Below are positions 9,406 through 18,091 of a stretch of DNA of 56,669 nt, piece after piece. A program made the translations under genes and the position numbers. Numbering within the stretch: the first letter of the stretch is position 1; each line of letters starts with the position of its first letter. Origin of the DNA: Bacteroidaceae bacterium (GTDB lineage: Bacteria > Bacteroidota > Bacteroidia > Bacteroidales > Bacteroidaceae); NCBI GenBank assembly GCA_017522915.1, contig JAFWXX010000008.1:1-56669 (forward strand). Direction: 5' to 3'. The notes under the pieces were generated by a model that was not told where the DNA came from, searched no databases, and saw nothing but the letters and a program-made list of their open reading frames with translations.

Positions 9406-11367
9406 ATGATTAAGATTTCATTCAATGGCGAGGTCCGCGAGTTCGTGGCAGAGGGAAAATCGTATATCGAAATCCTCTCTTCTGTCGATCCTAAGCTCCT
9501 TAGCAGCTATGTGGCTGTAAAGGATGGTGATGCGGTGGTTGACCTGCGTGATGTTCCGGCCGACGGTGCTTGTGTCGAGCTGGTTGGTATTGAATCTAAA
9601 GAGGCATTGCATATCTTGCGCCATACTGCAACGCATATTATGGCGGAGGCTGTAAAGCATCTTTTCCCCGAAGCAAAGCTTACTATCGGCCCTGCCACAG
9701 AAACAGGCTTCTTCTACGATTTCGAGTGCGCTCCTTTTACAAAGGAGAATCTCGATGCGATTGAGAAGGAGATGAAGAAGATAATAAAGTCAAGTCCGCG
9801 TATCGAACGTCAGATTGTTACACGCGATGAGGCCATAGCGATGATGAAGGCAAAGAACGAGCCGTACAAGCTTGAACTTATTGAGGCTATCCCTGAGGGT
9901 GACCGCATAACAATCTATTCTCAGGATGACTTTGCCGACCTCTGCATGGGTCCTCACTTGCTCAATACACGTCTAATCAAGGGCTTCAAGCTTCTTTCTA
10001 CATCAACAGCTTATTGGCGTGGTGACAAGAACAACGCTTCTTTGGCACGTATCTACGGTACAGCATTCTTTACAAAGGAGGATTGCGAGGCCTATTTGGC
10101 GCATCTTGAGCATATCAAGAATATCGACCATAACAAGATAGGGCGTGAGATGGAACTGTTCACTACTGTAGATGTCATTGGCCAGGGCTTGCCGTTGCTC
10201 ATGCCTAAGGGTGCGAAGATTATACAGACTCTGCAGCGTTGGATAGAGGACCTCGAAGACAATGAATGGGGTTATGTACGTACAAAGACTCCTCTTATGG
10301 CCAAGAGCGACCTCTACAAGATTTCGGGTCACTGGGACCACTACAAGGACGGTATGTTTGTTCTTGGAAACGAAGAGACCGACAAGGAGGTGTTTGCCTT
10401 GCGTCCTATGACTTGCCCGTTCCAGTATTATGTATATAAGGCAACACATCACTCATACCGCGACCTCCCGTTGCGCTACAGCGAGACATCAACCCTGTTC
10501 CGCAATGAGGATTCGGGCGAGATGCACGGATTGACACGTGTGCGCCAGTTTACAATCAGTGAGGGCCACCTCATCGTACGCCCCGACCAGATGGTTGAGG
10601 AGTTCAAGAAGTGCCTTGCTCTTGCAAAGCATGTAATGGAGACGCTCGGCTTGCAGAACGATGTTACATACGTTCTTGCAAAGTGGGACCCGGAAAACCG
10701 CAAGAAGTATATCGGAGATGCGGAGGTCTGGGAGGAGACCCAGCAGCATATACGCCAGATGCTTACCGAACTTGAGATTCCTTTTGTTGAGGAGACCGGC
10801 GGTGCTGCATTCTATGGCCCTAAGGTGGATATCAATGCAAAGAATGTGTATGGCAAGGAAGATACAATGATTACAGTTCAGTGGGACGCTCTCCTTGCGG
10901 CGCAGTTCGATATGTACTATGTTGACCAGAACGGTGAGAAGGTGCGTCCTTATATCATTCACCGTACCAGTATGGGCTGCTACGAGCGTACGCTTGCATG
11001 GCTCATAGAGAAGTATGAGGGCAAGTTTCCGACATGGCTTGCTCCTGAGCAGGTGCGTATCCTTCCTATCTCGGAGAAATATGGTGACTATGCCAACGAG
11101 GTGGCTGCCGAGCTCCGCAAGAACGGTGTTCTTGTTCACGTTGACAACCGCTCGGAAAAAATCGGTTACAAGATACGCGAGGCGCGCAATAACCGTGTTC
11201 CTTATATGCTTGTCCTCGGTCAGCAGGAGGAGGAGAACCGTACAGTTGCAGTGCGTAGCCGTTTTGCCGGTGACGAGGGTGTGAAGCCTGTTGCTGAGTT
11301 TGTTTCTGCCATTTGCGAGGAGATACGCACACGTACTATCCGCAAGGAGGTGGCTCCGGCTGAGTAA
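9406..11367 (+). CDS. thrS: Threonyl-tRNA synthetase
   Basis: The 653-residue enzyme has the full bacterial layout: TGS domain (1-61), editing domain with zinc/active-site residues His73, His77 (HTATH), Cys180 and His184 (CMGPH), class II catalytic core with motif 1 around LMPKGAKII, zinc ligand Cys337 (MTCPFQ), motif 2 (RYSETSTLFRNEDSGEMHGL), motif 3 near SMGCYERTLAWLIE, and the anticodon-binding domain from about 545. His73 and His77 have the same numbers as in E. coli ThrRS. It charges tRNA-Thr with threonine and hydrolyses mischarged Ser-tRNA-Thr. It heads the thrS, infC, rpmI, rplT order common in bacteria, but infC has its own promoter. Confidence 0.98.
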   Translation: MIKISFNGEVREFVAEGKSYIEILSSVDPKLLSSYVAVKDGDAVVDLRDVPADGACVELVGIESKEALHILRHTATHIMAEAVKHLFPEAKLTIGPATETGFFYDFECAPFTKENLDAIEKEMKKIIKSSPRIERQIVTRDEAIAMMKAKNEPYKLELIEAIPEGDRITIYSQDDFADLCMGPHLLNTRLIKGFKLLSTSTAYWRGDKNNASLARIYGTAFFTKEDCEAYLAHLEHIKNIDHNKIGREMELFTTVDVIGQGLPLLMPKGAKIIQTLQRWIEDLEDNEWGYVRTKTPLMAKSDLYKISGHWDHYKDGMFVLGNEETDKEVFALRPMTCPFQYYVYKATHHSYRDLPLRYSETSTLFRNEDSGEMHGLTRVRQFTISEGHLIVRPDQMVEEFKKCLALAKHVMETLGLQNDVTYVLAKWDPENRKKYIGDAEVWEETQQHIRQMLTELEIPFVEETGGAAFYGPKVDINAKNVYGKEDTMITVQWDALLAAQFDMYYVDQNGEKVRPYIIHRTSMGCYERTLAWLIEKYEGKFPTWLAPEQVRILPISEKYGDYANEVAAELRKNGVLVHVDNRSEKIGYKIREARNNRVPYMLVLGQQEEENRTVAVRSRFAGDEGVKPVAEFVSAICEEIRTRTIRKEVAPAE

Positions 11368-11492
11368 ATACGGTATAATGTATATTAAGGAGTGCTATGG
11401 AACGCATAAGTTCCGTAGCATTTCTTTTTATGCAACAATTCTGCTTTTTTCTGTTTTTTTTGTTCCTTGGGATAAAAAAATGCCAAAACCTC

Positions 11493-11523
11493 TTCGTTAT
11501 GTGATAAATAAGTGATAAATTTG
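11493..11523 (+). promoter_or_regulatory. Promoter of infC-rpmI-rplT
   Basis: TTCG (11493-11496), 19 bp and a perfect TAAATTTG -7 box (11516-11523). The leader to infC is about 80 bases. Confidence 0.65.
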
Positions 11524-11609
11524 CATCCGATTTTGAAGAGTTGTACCCGTTTTTGCGTGTATGGCATGTAAAATCGATAAAATTTTGAAAGGAACTTATA
11601 TAATATTTA

Positions 11610-12188
11610 ATGAAGAACGACAACCTGAAGAACCAGTATCGTGTTAACGAACAGATTCGTGCCGCAGAGGTACGTATAGTGGGTGATGATATAGAGTCCG
11701 TAGTTATGCCTACACGTAAGGCTCTGGCTTTGGCCGAAGAAAAGGAATTGGATCTCGTGGAGATCTCTCCGACTGCCAACCCTCCCGTTTGCCGTCTTAT
11801 AGAATATTCAAAGTTCCTCTATCAGATGAAGAAACGTCAGAAGGAGCAGAAGGCAAAGCAGGTAAAGATAGATGTCAAGGAGATTCGTTTCGGCCCTCAG
11901 ACCGACGAGCATGACTATAACTTCAAGCTCAAGCATGCCATCAGTTTTCTTCAGGACGGTGACAAGGTAAAGGCATACGTTTTCTTCAAAGGACGTTCAA
12001 TCCTTTTCAAGGAACAGGGCGAAATCCTTCTTCTGCGTTTTGCAAAGGATCTTGAGGAGTATGGCAAGGTGGATATGATGCCGGTGCTCGAAGGAAAACG
12101 AATGACTATTATGATTTCGGCAAAGAAAGCGGCTCCTGCAAAGAAAGAGAAGCCGGCAAAGCCTGCCGAACAACCAAAGGAAGATTAA
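11610..12188 (+). CDS. infC: Translation initiation factor IF-3
   Basis: IF-3 binds the 30S subunit, keeps subunits apart and checks start-codon pairing. The 192-residue protein has the N-terminal domain ([18 protein letters not shown]), the linker rich in Lys and Gln, the C-terminal domain ([20 protein letters not shown]), and a Lys/Pro/Ala-rich tail. The start is an ordinary ATG; an in-frame TAA 9 bases before it rules out an upstream start, so the atypical start used for IF-3 autoregulation in E. coli is not seen. The gene is followed by rpmI after 61 bp. Confidence 0.97.
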   Translation: MKNDNLKNQYRVNEQIRAAEVRIVGDDIESVVMPTRKALALAEEKELDLVEISPTANPPVCRLIEYSKFLYQMKKRQKEQKAKQVKIDVKEIRFGPQTDEHDYNFKLKHAISFLQDGDKVKAYVFFKGRSILFKEQGEILLLRFAKDLEEYGKVDMMPVLEGKRMTIMISAKKAAPAKKEKPAKPAEQPKED

Positions 12189-12249
12189 AAAGCGAGTAGT
12201 GTTGGATAGTACGCTACCGATAATTGTTAACTAATAATTTTATTTTAAA

Positions 12250-12447
12250 ATGCCAAAAGTTAAGACTAACTCCGGTGCCAAAAAAAGATTCGCTCTTACC
12301 GGAACAGGTAAAATCAAGAGAAAGCATGCTTATCACAGTCACATCCTGACTAAGAAGACAAAGAAGCAGAAGAGAAACCTTGTACACTTTACAACCCTCG
12401 ACTCTGCCAATGTAAAGAGTGTTAAGGAATTGTTGTCATTGCGTTAA
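12250..12447 (+). CDS. rpmI: 50S ribosomal protein L35
   Basis: A 65-residue basic protein with the L35 signature [20 protein letters not shown] and the internal [14 protein letters not shown]. It is a component of the large ribosomal subunit and lies between infC and rplT as in most bacteria. Confidence 0.97.
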   Translation: MPKVKTNSGAKKRFALTGTGKIKRKHAYHSHILTKKTKKQKRNLVHFTTLDSANVKSVKELLSLR

Positions 12448-12471
12448 GTATTGTATTATTAACCGAGTGTA

Positions 12472-12502
12472 TTAGCATGAAAGTTCGCATTTGCGACGCT
12501 AA
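12472..12502 (+). promoter_or_regulatory. Imperfect stem-loop ahead of rplT
   Basis: TTAGC (12472-12476) pairs with GCTAA (12498-12502), enclosing a smaller GTTCGC/GCGAC hairpin. It lies just before the L20 start. L20 represses its own operon through leader structures in other bacteria; a similar role here is only a suggestion. Confidence 0.3.
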
Positions 12503-12523
12503 CATTCAAAAGAATTTAAAACT

Positions 12524-12871
12524 ATGCCAAGATCAGTAAATCACGTTGCTTCAAGAGCAAGAAGAAAGAAAATTTTAGGTTTGACCAGAGGTTACTTTGG
12601 TGCAAGAAAGAACGTATGGACCGTTGCCAAGAATACTTGGGAAAAGGGTTTGACTTATGCATTCCGCGACCGTCGTAACAAGAAGCGCGAGTTCCGTGCG
12701 CTTTGGATTCAGCGTATCAACGCAGCAGCTCGTCTTGAGGGTATGTCATACTCTCAGCTCATGGGTGCTCTTCACAAGGCAGGTATTGAGATTAACCGTA
12801 AGGTTCTCGCTGACCTCGCTATGAATAACCCTGCTGCTTTCAAGGCTATTGTGGACAAGGTAAAGAAGTAA
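12524..12871 (+). CDS. rplT: 50S ribosomal protein L20
   Basis: This 115-residue basic protein begins [20 protein letters not shown] and carries the family motif [20 protein letters not shown]. It binds 23S rRNA early in 50S assembly. It is the last gene of the infC operon, ended by a strong terminator. Confidence 0.98.
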   Translation: MPRSVNHVASRARRKKILGLTRGYFGARKNVWTVAKNTWEKGLTYAFRDRRNKKREFRALWIQRINAAARLEGMSYSQLMGALHKAGIEINRKVLADLAMNNPAAFKAIVDKVKK

Positions 12872-12892
12872 AATCTTGCTTTGAATAAGCTG

Positions 12893-12922
12893 AAGCACCG
12901 CCTGTTCAGGCGGTGCTTTTTT
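12893..12922 (+). terminator. Terminator of the infC-rpmI-rplT operon
   Basis: A perfect 12-bp stem AAGCACCGCCTG/CAGGCGGTGCTT with a 2-base loop as drawn (in RNA the stem opens to a larger loop) is followed by TTTT. Confidence 0.93.
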
Positions 12923-13208
12923 GTGAATTAGTGTTATGTTGCAGGCCTATTTCTAAAAAAAGAAGAAAAAATGGCATAATAGCTTGTTTACGTAAAAAAA
13001 GCTTCTTAAGTTTGTGTACGGTTTTGCTGTATCGGTTGACTGGGAAACTCATCAATTATTTTATCGAAACCGAGACCGCTTCATTTGTCCAATGGCGGGC
13101 CACGCCTTCGGGTAGCTTTAGAGAGCCGGTGGATTACAAAGGACAGGAGCCCTCAAATCTTGTATTCTCGGAGTTTCGTCGTTCTACTCTGTGCAGCAAA
13201 ACTTTTTT
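12923..13208. other. Gene-poor spacer
   Basis: No convincing gene is seen. A plus-strand open frame of about 115 codons crosses it and reads into the palindrome, but it starts inside the rplT terminator and its product has no recognisable family. Base composition is mixed and unlike the flanking genes. It leads directly into the palindrome and duplicated mltG end. Confidence 0.5.
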
Positions 13209-13262
13209 ATTTATACATCAGGAGGATTTGCCCCTTTTGGCAAATCCTCCTGATGTATAAAT
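13209..13262. repeat. Perfect 24-bp inverted repeat
   Basis: Left arm 13209-13232 and right arm 13239-13262 are exact reverse complements, with a 6-base loop. The arms include CAGGAGGATTTGCC and GGCAAATCCTCCTG. No T-run follows on either side, so it is not a standard terminator. It is long for a terminator stem and looks like an intergenic repeat unit; whether it recurs in the genome cannot be told here. Confidence 0.85.
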
Positions 13263-13270
13263 GCTGTCAT

Positions 13271-13392
13271 CTGTGCTTCGCGTGACTGTTCGCTGCAAAT
13301 CTCGCCGATGCCTTCTTCTTCTTCTTCTTCTATATTTCTTATTTCTTTATGTTCCTTTTATTGAGTGCTTGCTGATATCTTTTAGCATTGGC
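13271..13392. repeat. Tandem duplicate of the mltG 3' end, outer copy
   Basis: This 122-bp unit matches 13432-13544. Read on the minus strand it carries the last 18 codons of mltG (ending NKRNIKK and TAA at 13339-13341) plus about 60 bp of downstream sequence. It contains a longer CTT microsatellite (13311-13330) that accounts for the 9-bp length difference. Confidence 0.85.
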
Positions 13393-13470
13393 TCGCTTTG
13401 CTTTTCGCGCCCCACGCGGCACAAGTTTCACCTGTGCTTCGCGTGACGTTTCGCAGCAAATCTCGCCCAT
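13339..13470 (-). CDS. Possible 43-residue basic peptide ending in the MltG tail
   Basis: Just downstream of the mltG stop, an ATG at 13470 opens a frame that starts MGEICCETSREAQ, crosses the connector, and then enters the outer copy in the same frame as mltG, ending in the same 17 residues as MltG. It is rich in Lys and Arg. It could be a by-product of the duplication and may not be translated; I saw no clear ribosome binding site. Confidence 0.25.
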   Translation of the reverse strand: MGEICCETSREAQVKLVPRGARKAKRANAKRYQQALNKRNIKK

Positions 13471-13544
13471 GCTTTTTTCTTCTATATTTCTTATTTCTTT
13501 ATATTTCTTTTGTTGAGTGCCTGCTGATATCTTTTAGCATTGGC
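13432..13544. repeat. Tandem duplicate of the mltG 3' end, inner copy
   Basis: This is the copy that belongs to the intact mltG gene: the TAA complement is at 13491-13493. A unique 39-bp connector (13393-13431) separates the two copies. Confidence 0.85.
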
Positions 13545-14531
13545 ATTGTGCTCGCTGAGTGTCTTTGCAAAGTTGTGCGTGCCGGAAAAGTCCTCTTTCG
13601 CGCACATGTATATGTAATCGTGCTTCTTGTAGTTGAGGACGCTCTCAAGTGCCTGCAGGGTAGCAATTCTTATCGGGCCTGGAGGAAGTCCGGTGTTCTT
13701 GTATGTATTATATGGCGATTCAATTTCAAGGTCTTTGTTGAGTATTCGGCGTCGGGTAGGGTCGCCTAAGGCGAACTTTATGGTAGGGTCGGCCTGCAGT
13801 GGAATACCGCGTTTCAGGCGGTTTATATATAATCCTGCAACAATGGGCTTTTCTTTGTTGTCGTTAGTCTCCTCATCTACGATGGATGCCAATGTTGCAA
13901 CCTCTTCTGGAGTCATGTCCAGTTTTTTTGCCTTTGCAAGGCGTTCGTCATTCCAGAACTTGCGTCTCTCTTCCATGAATCTTATCATAAGCCTTTCGGG
14001 TTTAATGTCCCAATACACTTCGTAGGTGTTCGGGATGAAAAGCGATGGAAAAGTCTCCTTTGTATATCCTACTCTTGAAATGTATATCGGGTGCTGTGTG
14101 AACTCCGACAATTCCAATGAATCGAGCATCAGCTGCTTGCTGATGGCTCCGACCATCTGTGGCAGGCTTCTTGTTGATGGCACAACTAGCTTTACCGGTG
14201 TTTGTTCATTGCTGACGATGCGTCGGTATATGCTATGCATGCAGTCGCCGTCCTTTATTGCGAATTTTCCGCTCCTCTTGCGCTTGTCGAAGTTGTTGTG
14301 CTTGGCAAGAAGCTTGAATCCTGTTGTCGATGCGTTGCCTGCAGCATTCTTTATCTTCTGCATCACGGTTGTGGCATTGTCCTCATGTGTAATGTATATA
14401 TATGCTGTTTCTTCGAGCTGTACTTTCTTTAGCTTGACAAGGTAATATCCGTATCCTGTTATTACAGCCGATATTATAATGCCTATAATGGCTATGGCTG
14501 CACTCCATTTGAAAACTTTCCTTAGATTCAT
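13491..14531 (-). CDS. mltG: Endolytic murein transglycosylase MltG (YceG-like)
   Basis: MltG cuts nascent glycan strands at the inner membrane and sets their length. The protein (346 residues from the ATG at 14531) has an N-terminal membrane helix at about 8-31, a LysM-like region, and the YceG core with LASIVDEE (containing the presumed catalytic glutamate), GLYINRLKRGIPLQADPTI, and the end motif YKKHDYIYMCAKEDFSGTHN. I prefer the ATG over the TTG at 14555 because a -7 promoter box lies at 14553-14560, so the TTG would fall at or before the RNA start. The 3' end is duplicated downstream. It diverges from the export genes. Confidence 0.92.
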   Translation of the reverse strand: MNLRKVFKWSAAIAIIGIIISAVITGYGYYLVKLKKVQLEETAYIYITHEDNATTVMQKIKNAAGNASTTGFKLLAKHNNFDKRKRSGKFAIKDGDCMHSIYRRIVSNEQTPVKLVVPSTRSLPQMVGAISKQLMLDSLELSEFTQHPIYISRVGYTKETFPSLFIPNTYEVYWDIKPERLMIRFMEERRKFWNDERLAKAKKLDMTPEEVATLASIVDEETNDNKEKPIVAGLYINRLKRGIPLQADPTIKFALGDPTRRRILNKDLEIESPYNTYKNTGLPPGPIRIATLQALESVLNYKKHDYIYMCAKEDFSGTHNFAKTLSEHNANAKRYQQALNKRNIKK

Positions 14532-14552
14532 GTTTCTTGTATTTCTGTTCTG

Positions 14553-14560
14553 CAAACTTA
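14553..14560 (-). promoter_or_regulatory. -7 box of mltG
   Basis: On the minus strand the sequence reads TAAGTTTG, a perfect -7 box. It fixes the mltG start downstream of it, at 14531. No clear -33 box was seen. Confidence 0.55.
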
Positions 14561-14611
14561 CATAAAAACGGAGTTTTATCTAAGCTCTAAGTCTTATTTT
14601 TTTGGAAAAAC

Positions 14612-14644
14612 TTTATTTTTTATGCCAATAATATATTATATTTG
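14612..14644 (+). promoter_or_regulatory. Promoter of the polysaccharide export pair
   Basis: A perfect TATATTTG -7 box (14637-14644) is preceded at 21 bp by TTTA (14612-14615). It lies 68 bp ahead of the first export gene. Confidence 0.55.
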
Positions 14645-14712
14645 CAAAATATTAGGTCTAATGCATTTTTGTGTGCATGCGCCAGTTTTGTGAAAGATAA
14701 AATCAAATTATT

Positions 14713-15522
14713 ATGATAAAGGGTCAGTTGAAATGCAGCACTTCTGTTATGCTGTTGGTGTTATTGGTCGCATGTGTTGCGTCATGTACCTCATACAAGA
14801 AGGTTCCGTATTTGCAGAACAGTCAGGATTTTGCGAAAATAGAACAGGTCAATGTGGCTTTTGAACCGAAAATACAGCCTTATGACCTTTTGGATATCGT
14901 GGTGTTAAGCCCGGACGAACCGACAACTTCTATGTCCTATAATCTTATTGTTCCGTCTGATATGTCGGGCCGTAATTCATTGACATCGCAACCCGTATTG
15001 CAGGAGTATCTTGTAGATGCAGAAGGAAATGTGATAATTCCTAATGTGGGTGTTGTGAAGCTTGCCGGCTTGACAACTTCTGAGGCTGAGAAACTGATTC
15101 TTGAAAAAGTCAAGGATGCGTTCAGGGCTGCACCGGTTGTTACAGTGCGTTTTGCCGATTTTAAAGTGTCGGTACTAGGCGAGGTTACTGCCCCAGGCTC
15201 TTATACAGTAAAGAATGGCAAGATAAATGTCTTCCAGGCTCTTGCGTTGGCGCGAGACCTTACAATACACGGTATGCGAGAGAATGTAAAGCTCATCCGC
15301 GAGAATGCCGATGGCAAAAAGGAAATCGTAGAACTGAATTTGAACGATGCGTCGTTGCTGAATTCACCATACTATTATCTGTGTCAGAATGATGTGCTGT
15401 ATGTTACTCCTAACAAATCCAAGGCAAAGAATTCCGATATAGGCTCATCTACATCGTTGTGGTTCTCGGCTACATCAATCCTTGTTTCTTTGACATCACT
15501 TTTGTACAACATCTTAAAATAA
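14713..15522 (+). CDS. Polysaccharide export lipoprotein (Wza-like)
   Basis: This 269-residue lipoprotein has a signal peptide ending in a VASC lipobox, then a Poly_export domain (about 50-145, PYDLLDIVVLSPDEP and VDAEGNVIIPNVGVVKLAG) and an SLBB domain (about 150-225, VLGEVTAPGSYTVKNGKINV). A hydrophobic C-terminal segment (SATSILVSLTSLLYNIL) would be a membrane helix, as in short Bacteroides Wza-type proteins. It should form the outer-membrane part of a capsule or exopolysaccharide exporter. It is followed after 7 bp by its Wzc-type partner. No glycosyltransferases, flippase or polymerase are nearby, so the pair is separated from any biosynthesis locus. Confidence 0.92.
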   Translation: MIKGQLKCSTSVMLLVLLVACVASCTSYKKVPYLQNSQDFAKIEQVNVAFEPKIQPYDLLDIVVLSPDEPTTSMSYNLIVPSDMSGRNSLTSQPVLQEYLVDAEGNVIIPNVGVVKLAGLTTSEAEKLILEKVKDAFRAAPVVTVRFADFKVSVLGEVTAPGSYTVKNGKINVFQALALARDLTIHGMRENVKLIRENADGKKEIVELNLNDASLLNSPYYYLCQNDVLYVTPNKSKAKNSDIGSSTSLWFSATSILVSLTSLLYNILK

Positions 15523-15529
15523 ATAAGGT

Positions 15530-17926
15530 ATGCAGGATAACGAAAATAAGACTGTGACAGTTGAAGAAGAAGGCTTGAACCTTAATAAGCTCTTCTCATA
15601 TTTTCTTGCTTATTGGAAATTGTTTGCATTGTCATTTGTCGTATGCATGATAGGTGCCTTTGTGTACCTTTATTTTGCAGTCCCTGAGTATGGAGTCAAT
15701 ACAAAGGTTTTGCTTCAGGATAAGGAAAAGGGCTCTTTTACCTCTCAGACTGACATGCTTGCCGACTTCGGTTTCCAGGCGCAGAACACAAATGTGGAGA
15801 ATGAGATAGAGGTTATAAACTCTATGTCTGTAGTTCGTAGGGCGGTTCTTAATGCTGGCCTGAATGTTTCATATACAATGTCTGGCGTAAATGACAGACC
15901 GATATACAAGGCTGCCAGTCCTGTTTTTGTGTCGTATAATGATTCTTTGTCTGCTCTTTCTGCTCCTATAAATCTGATGCTTTCTTTTAGGGAAGGTAAG
16001 AACTCAGAAGTCTCATATTCCTATGTTGATGAACGTAATGGAATTGATGTAGAAACGTCTCCTGTGGAAATAAATAGTTATCCGTTTGTCTTGAATACAG
16101 TTGCAGGTGATGTTCTTATAGAAGAGAATACAGCCATTGAGGAACCGGAAGGTGAGTTGCTTGTTACTGTCTTGCCTCTTGAAAGTGCTGCACGCATGTA
16201 CTTGGGAAGCCTTGGAATTGCACCTATATCTAAGACCTCGTCTGTGGCTATCCTTGCTGTAACAACTGCTGTTCCTGGAAATGGTGTCGATTTTCTCAAT
16301 GCGGTGATAGAAGGATATAATCACGTGACAAATGAGGATAAGCGTCAGGTCGCACTCAAGACAAAGGACTTCTTGCTTAAGCGAATCGAGATGATTAATC
16401 TTGAGCTTAAGGGAAAGGAGAAGGAGCTTGCCGCATACAAAAAAAAGAACAAACTTGTCGATTCCAAGATAGACGATCCGTTGGTTGTGCAGAATAAGAA
16501 CCAGTATATCAAGCAATTGGAGGAGATTGACTTGATGATAAAGGCTTCTAAGTATCTTAATGATTTTGTCAATAATCCTGAGAATGACAAGAAGGTGATT
16601 CCTACAACGTTCGGAACGACTATCGATGCATCCCTTGTTGCTTTGATTAACAGTTACAATGGCGAAGTTGTCAAGCGTAATGCATTGCTTCTGTCGGCTA
16701 CGGAATCTAATCCTGCTCTCAAGACTGCAACGGCAAAGGTTGAGGCTATGCAGAAGGACTTGCGTGCCGCTTTGGAGGCTCTGAACCGTTCGTTGAAAGT
16801 ACAGCGTGATGCAATTGCTACATACGTTGCGAACTATACTACGCGTTTTGCAAGTTCTCCCGATATGCAGCGTGAACTGCTTACAATACAGCGCGAGTGT
16901 GAAGTCAAGTCGGGACTGTATGTTATGCTTCTTCAGAAGTATGAGGAAAATGACTTGAGTCTTGCTGTTACAGCAGACAACTTAAGGTGTATTGACGCTC
17001 CGATGATTTCTGGTCAAGTTGCTCCTAACAGCAAAATGATATTGCTGGTTGCTATCTTCCTTGCTTTGGCAATTCCGTCTGCTTTTATATATATAAAGGA
17101 GTTGATACGTACAAGACTTGTTACCGTTGAAGAGGTTCAGAAACTCATATCAGTACCTCATGTCGGAACAGTTCCAATGAAGAAGAGTGTCAATGGACGT
17201 GAGAATCCAATTGTTGTGGAGAAAAACAGCAACGATGTCATGGCGGAGTCGTTCCGTGCGCTTCGTACGAATTTGCAGTTTGTTATGAGGAAGTCGTCAA
17301 GCAAGATTATAATGTTTACTTCGACTACTTCTGGAGAAGGTAAGACCTTTATAGCAAGCAACCTTGCTGTCTCTACTGCATTGATGGGCAAGAAAGTGCT
17401 TCTCGTGGGAATGGATATCCGTCGTCCCCGATTGGCCGAAATGTTCAAGTTCGACCCTAAGGCCGAAGGCTTGACAAGCTATCTTGCGGCAGACGAAAAG
17501 GATGTAGCAATGCTTGACAGGCTGATACTCCATACTGATATTGCTGATGGATTCGATATACTTCCAGCCGGTATTGTTCCGCCGAACCCGGCAGAGTTGC
17601 TTTCGGGCGTAAATGTTGAGAGGGCGATGGAATATCTCTCATCCAAGTACGATTACATTATTCTTGATACAGCTCCGGTAGGTCTTGTTTCCGATTCCTT
17701 GATTATAAGCCGTGTTGCTGATGTGGCTGTATATGTTGTACGACTAGGATATACAGGCAAGTACGACCTTGCATTCTTCAACACTCTTGTTAATGACGGC
17801 AAGCTCGAAAATGTTTCGGTTGTAGTCAATTGTGATGATGTGGCAAAGAAAAAGAGCTATGGCTATAGCGGTTATACAAATCGTTATGTAGGCTACGGAT
17901 ATACAAGCGAGGGTAATCATAAGTAA
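15530..17926 (+). CDS. Wzc-type polysaccharide co-polymerase and tyrosine autokinase
   Basis: The 798-residue protein has a Wzz domain with a first membrane helix at about 31-52, a long periplasmic helical region (coiled coil about 280-460), a second helix (MILLVAIFLALAIPSAFIYI, about 503-522), and a cytoplasmic BY-kinase domain. The kinase shows Walker A SGEGKT (601-606), Walker A' VLLVGMDIRRPRL, and Walker B YIILDTAPVG. The C-terminus carries six tyrosines within 15 residues (YGYSGYTNRYVGYGY), the expected autophosphorylation cluster. It controls chain length and export together with the Wza-like protein just upstream. Confidence 0.95.
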   Translation: MQDNENKTVTVEEEGLNLNKLFSYFLAYWKLFALSFVVCMIGAFVYLYFAVPEYGVNTKVLLQDKEKGSFTSQTDMLADFGFQAQNTNVENEIEVINSMSVVRRAVLNAGLNVSYTMSGVNDRPIYKAASPVFVSYNDSLSALSAPINLMLSFREGKNSEVSYSYVDERNGIDVETSPVEINSYPFVLNTVAGDVLIEENTAIEEPEGELLVTVLPLESAARMYLGSLGIAPISKTSSVAILAVTTAVPGNGVDFLNAVIEGYNHVTNEDKRQVALKTKDFLLKRIEMINLELKGKEKELAAYKKKNKLVDSKIDDPLVVQNKNQYIKQLEEIDLMIKASKYLNDFVNNPENDKKVIPTTFGTTIDASLVALINSYNGEVVKRNALLLSATESNPALKTATAKVEAMQKDLRAALEALNRSLKVQRDAIATYVANYTTRFASSPDMQRELLTIQRECEVKSGLYVMLLQKYEENDLSLAVTADNLRCIDAPMISGQVAPNSKMILLVAIFLALAIPSAFIYIKELIRTRLVTVEEVQKLISVPHVGTVPMKKSVNGRENPIVVEKNSNDVMAESFRALRTNLQFVMRKSSSKIIMFTSTTSGEGKTFIASNLAVSTALMGKKVLLVGMDIRRPRLAEMFKFDPKAEGLTSYLAADEKDVAMLDRLILHTDIADGFDILPAGIVPPNPAELLSGVNVERAMEYLSSKYDYIILDTAPVGLVSDSLIISRVADVAVYVVRLGYTGKYDLAFFNTLVNDGKLENVSVVVNCDDVAKKKSYGYSGYTNRYVGYGYTSEGNHK

Positions 17927-17945
17927 AAAAGCCTAATATGAGGAT

Positions 17946-17990
17946 AAAAGCATCGCAAGTGAGTGTAACTCACCTTGTGGTGCTTTTGTT
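17946..17990 (+). terminator. Terminator after the export pair
   Basis: AAAAGCA and TGCTTTT arms enclose an imperfect stem with a TGAGT/ACTCA inner helix, ending in TTTTGTTT. Confidence 0.7.
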
Positions 17991-18011
17991 TGATAAAAAA
18001 TGTTGCAAATG

Positions 18012-18043
18012 ATTGTAGAGTCGAAAAAAATGACGTACCTTTG
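18012..18043 (+). promoter_or_regulatory. Promoter of spt
   Basis: ATTG (18012-18015), 20 bp and a perfect TACCTTTG -7 box (18036-18043), 48 bp before the start codon. Confidence 0.65.
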
Positions 18044-18091
18044 CATTCCAAAGTGCGGATAATTCCGCAATAGCAATAAAACTAAAGGACT

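Noticed and set aside
12913..13260. Plus-strand open frame of about 115 codons ending in the palindrome
   Set aside because: It starts inside the rplT terminator, has no family and no promoter, and its end is dictated by the palindrome.
13311..13330. CTT microsatellite as a phase-variation switch
   Set aside because: It lies downstream of the mltG stop and not in a promoter or frame that I can support.
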